Shown piece after piece: positions 60,695-64,000 of a stretch of DNA of 64,000 nucleotides. A program made the translations under genes and the position numbers. The notes beneath the pieces were generated by a model that had not been told where the DNA came from, did no database searches, and was given only the letters and a program-made list of their open reading frames with translations. Numbering within the stretch: position 1 is the stretch's first letter; each line of letters starts with the position of its first letter. Source of the stretch: Artocarpus heterophyllus (Eukaryota > Streptophyta > Magnoliopsida > Rosales > Moraceae); assembly GCA_025403435.1 (NCBI GenBank), contig CM046345.1:17030160-17094159 (forward strand), written 5' to 3'.

Positions 60695-63180
60695 AGAACC
60701 TATATAGTAACGTTATTATATAAAGCTACTTGGTTTCATGGAAACAAATTTCTAAAAAAGTAGAAAAACTACTTAACTTAGTATTCGACATAACTTTGTT
60801 GCTCGTTTGCTTGTTTGACATACTACCAAAAGTCAGGCCTTCACAAATGGGAAGGCAATTCAAGGAGCCTTAACAAACTAGGGCCTTATATAGAGTTGAT
60901 CATTTCCCCCAATAACTCAGACGGGTCTGCAAGATGCTCGACCCTCAATTAATGATAGAGCTCTAATCCATGATCTTGCATAGTGATGTGACAAGAACTT
61001 CAGGATTCTCCTGAAGAGATTGTTGACGATCCACTTAGGTCACTATTAGCAAAACTACATAAAATAAAGAGAAACAGACAAGTTTAATATTAACAAAATA
61101 TTACAAAAGAAGGAGAAACAATTACAACGAAACTTTCAATCTTCAACCAAATAAAACACAAAAATGGACATCGAGGCACAAAATTGGCACTCTTTCCTTA
61201 AAGCAAATTTGCTTTCTCATTGGGTGCTTAAGATCACGATGAGCATCTGCTTCCTAGGATATAAAGACGATCAAGTAGGACTCCGACACCAGAGGTACTA
61301 CTCCAGCGAACTTGAAATTGTGCCTTCTCTATCACTAGAGCACCTAAAACTCTAAGAGAATATGAGCCTAACAAAGCAAGAGAGACTTTAATCCAAAGGT
61401 TACAAGCTTGATGGAGCGACATTTGCCCTGCCACGTCATGCAGGCATATATATTGAGCCCCTAACTCACTAAGCCAATGATTTGTATCCTTGTACAAGAG
61501 AAAGCCTCTTGGGTACATGTTCTTACCCGAAAACAAAAACGCAAACTCATCTAAGCTCCCCCAAGGCAAGTTGCCTAAGCAATGTTGAACTTCCAACAAT
61601 CTTTCCAACAAAAACTAATTCCATAAGGCTTATTTTGATGATCAATTTCTCATCCATCCATTGACCATTTTGAGCGCATGAATATATGATTTCTATTTCC
61701 TTGTGACATAAAACAGAAATCCACAAAGACCTGTCATATTTATGAGGTAAGTCTCACTCTAATTTGGGTCCCAAAATGGCTCCTCACAAGGGTTTATTAA
61801 ACCATTTTCTAACAGCCACAACGGAAATCTGGCAGTCCCTTCCTCCTCATGTTGCCAATGGATGTGGAGGAGAAAACTGTTAAAGCTGGGGACGTGGAGG
61901 CAGATAACCTATAGAAAAAAAAGTGCAAATACAATGTTATTGATTATACGATTATTGTAAGAATATTCTCTACTAATGAAAATTATCAGTTCACCAAATT
62001 AAACTTGACTTTGCCGTCAAGAATTCTCTGTGGTTTTTGTGTTTGTGTGATAATATAAACGACTATATATGTGTGTGTACACCAACCATTATAAGAAAGA
62101 AGAAAATTAGAATGTTCATTAAGGAAGATATAGGAAGAGGAATAATGCTTCACAAAAAAAAAAAAAAAAAAGTTGTTAAAAGGTTGAGTTCAGCCAAAAA
62201 GAAAACGTGTTTCAATCGATAGTGGTTCTTTTAATGATCGATAGCGCATTTTAAATTATGTCAAAATAAGAAAAGAATAAAAGAATTATAAAACGTGGTA
62301 AAAGGTATAACGGTTTTCAAAAAGTGTTCTGTCCAGAATAGCTAAAAGGGTATTGAAATAGCTGTACGTATTTTTAACTACAGAGTCCTCTACTGTCCCT
62401 TGTAAGAAAGGAAGTTTATAAGTTAATGTTTCATAGTTAAAAGGAAAAAAAAAAAAAAAAGGGCCGAACAATAAATTCATTGTCAGATTCTGTAAGACCA
62501 AGTTTCGAGAGTTTAATTAAAGGACTACTGCTTTTAAACATTTGCAAATCAACTATAAAATTTCAGTAGTAAATTTACATTTATTTTTCACATCAAAATG
62601 GTGCAAGACTTCAGTAGGGGTATATAGTTATCCGGATCAATAGGAGACGTTAGGAGAAAAGACAATTCTTTCGATTTGAAAAGAAAAGAAAATAAGATCA
62701 TAGAACAAAGGAGAGAGAGATCTTTCAGTTTTTGCTATAAAACATGAGCACTACTCTTTACTTGCAACACAAGTCTACTGCATGGTATATCTAAGCGTGG
62801 TTTTAGCAAATAACTAGTTAGGAGATATAAGGAAAGGAACCAAGAGTTTGAGATTAAAACGTAATAACTCAGTAAATCACCTGCCGCTCCAAAAACCTCA
62901 AGAAACTATCATCCTTGCATTTCCCATGCCACCCACTTCTAATCAGCATATTAGTTGATATTCTCAACTACCTTTAACCTTCGTTTGAGCTCCAAATGTT
63001 GACCTTTTTGAGAGGTGGAAACATCTTGAACACAAGGCAGCTTTTTCTTAACTCTCTGCTCAGGAAAATTTGGACCCTATTTACCTATGATGCATGGAAA
63101 AAAAAAAAATGCAACTTCTTCTTCAATGCATTTGTTCTTGAGGCATTGCCAACGTATTTAAAGAGAGCTTAGGCGATGAA
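60695..63180. other. No recognised gene
   Basis: About 2.5 kb of unique-looking sequence, somewhat less AT-rich at 60830-61900. The longest frame (61234-61611, minus, 125 codons) shows no family motif and no support from structure, so I do not call it. Contains A runs at 62154-62172 and 62443-62459. Confidence 0.5.
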
Positions 63181-63189
63181 AAACTTAGT

Positions 63190-63530
63190 GGTTATCGAAA
63201 TATGAGAGAATCGTTCATGTTATTTAATGTGATTCATAGTGTATCAGTTACAGATAAGATAAAAATCATAAATGAAAATAAAAGAGATTCTGGCGAGATA
63301 GATAACTATTCACATAAAATTTATTCGATGACATTGATGATAAAATTAGTAATTGTATAAATATGAGACAATCTTTTATGTGATTTCATGTAATTCACAA
63401 TGTACAAGTATACATGCAACAAAAGTCATATATGAATGTAAGAGTTATATTCTGACGTGACAGATAACCGTATGCATAAATATTTATTCGATGAAATCAA
63501 TGATAAAATTGGTACTTTTAAAAACTCTTG
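63190..63530. repeat. Degenerate tandem repeat, unit about 165-170 bases
   Basis: The phrases aatatgagagaatc, aatgtgattcatagtgta and tttattcgatgacattgatgataaaatt at 63198-63350 recur as aatatgagacaatc, catgtaattcacaatgta and tttattcgatgaaatcaatgataaaatt at 63360-63510. A third, weaker trace follows to about 63600. No coding signal. Confidence 0.75.
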
Positions 63531-64000
63531 AGAGCATATTTCACACGATCACAAAACTAAGAACAATAACATCGATGACAGAATTAACAAATTTTAAAAT
63601 AAAATAGAATCTTTCACATGAGTTCACTTAGTTTAATAATCTTCCTTGATTAGATCAAAGATCATAAATTAAATATTTTTCAAACTTATGGAGAGCTTTT
63701 GATTTTATACCATTCAAAACACTTAATTATACACATAGAGGGAAAGTAGTAATGACATTAATATGCATTTTTGAAATTAAAGAGAGTAACCCCCGTGTTG
63801 TTTCATGAAGACTGAGAATTCTTACTTATGATTTCACAAGCTTTAGAATGCATCAGTAACACACATGAAAAGGGAATGATGGTAATACAGGTTTCCAAAA
63901 GTTGAAGGACTATAAGCATTACAGTAATCAATTCTTTTTTTAAAATATTCATTTTCAATTTTATGACCACAGATCAAACCTACCAAAACTATTAACCTTT
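63531..64000. other. AT-rich terminal stretch, no gene recognised
   Basis: Nothing supported beyond weak continuation of the tandem repeat. Confidence 0.5.

Noticed and set aside
61234..61611. 125-codon ORF on the minus strand
   Set aside because: Moderate length but no recognisable domain, no splice or promoter support, and an overlapping ORF on the other strand.

Overview
The window looks like a transposon-rich intergenic stretch of a flowering-plant nuclear genome, most likely a woody or perennial eudicot. The evidence is strong AT richness, Ty1/copia and Ty3/gypsy elements with tRNA-iMet primer sites, a hAT transposon, and a plant 2-oxoglutarate-dependent dioxygenase gene with typical GT-AG introns. 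I cannot name the species. Nothing bacterial is present (no operons, no CRISPR array).

Layout. (1) 1-13427 and 33695-34430: three diverged tandem copies of a unit of about 4.9 kb. Each carries the 3' end of an old copia element with its LTR; copy 2 is interrupted by a reversed solo copia LTR. (2) 13428-33689: a Ty1/copia element, target duplication GTAAC, broken into copy 3. Its 3' LTR holds a 2.2 kb gypsy-type solo LTR (duplication TTATC). That solo LTR in turn holds a young 8.9 kb non-autonomous LTR element (23561-32509, duplication GACTT, LTRs nearly identical). (3) The young element lies on the minus strand and has the 3' end and primer site of a Tekay/Del-type chromovirus. In place of gag-pol it carries an intronless LOG cytokinin-activation gene and an unrecognised 173-residue ORF. 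(4) 38262-39482: one apparently intact host gene, an AOP-like 2-oxoglutarate-dependent dioxygenase with three exons. (5) 40620-40750: a diverged copy of that gene's promoter, cut by a copia LTR. (6) 40753-48069: copia and gypsy remnants on the minus strand. (7) 48070-60694: a gypsy element (5' LTR to RNase H), a 5'-truncated hAT element and a 3' copia remnant, joined abruptly. (8) 60695-64000: no gene I can recognise, with a short tandem repeat near the end.

How the parts relate. Only the dioxygenase gene and the two ORFs of the young element look able to make protein. The other transposon genes carry stops and frameshifts, many of them CAG to TAG or TGG to TAG/TGA, as expected from decay of methylated cytosines. 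The strongest candidate for something new is the LOG-carrying retroelement: a recent, repeatably mobile vehicle for a plant hormone gene.
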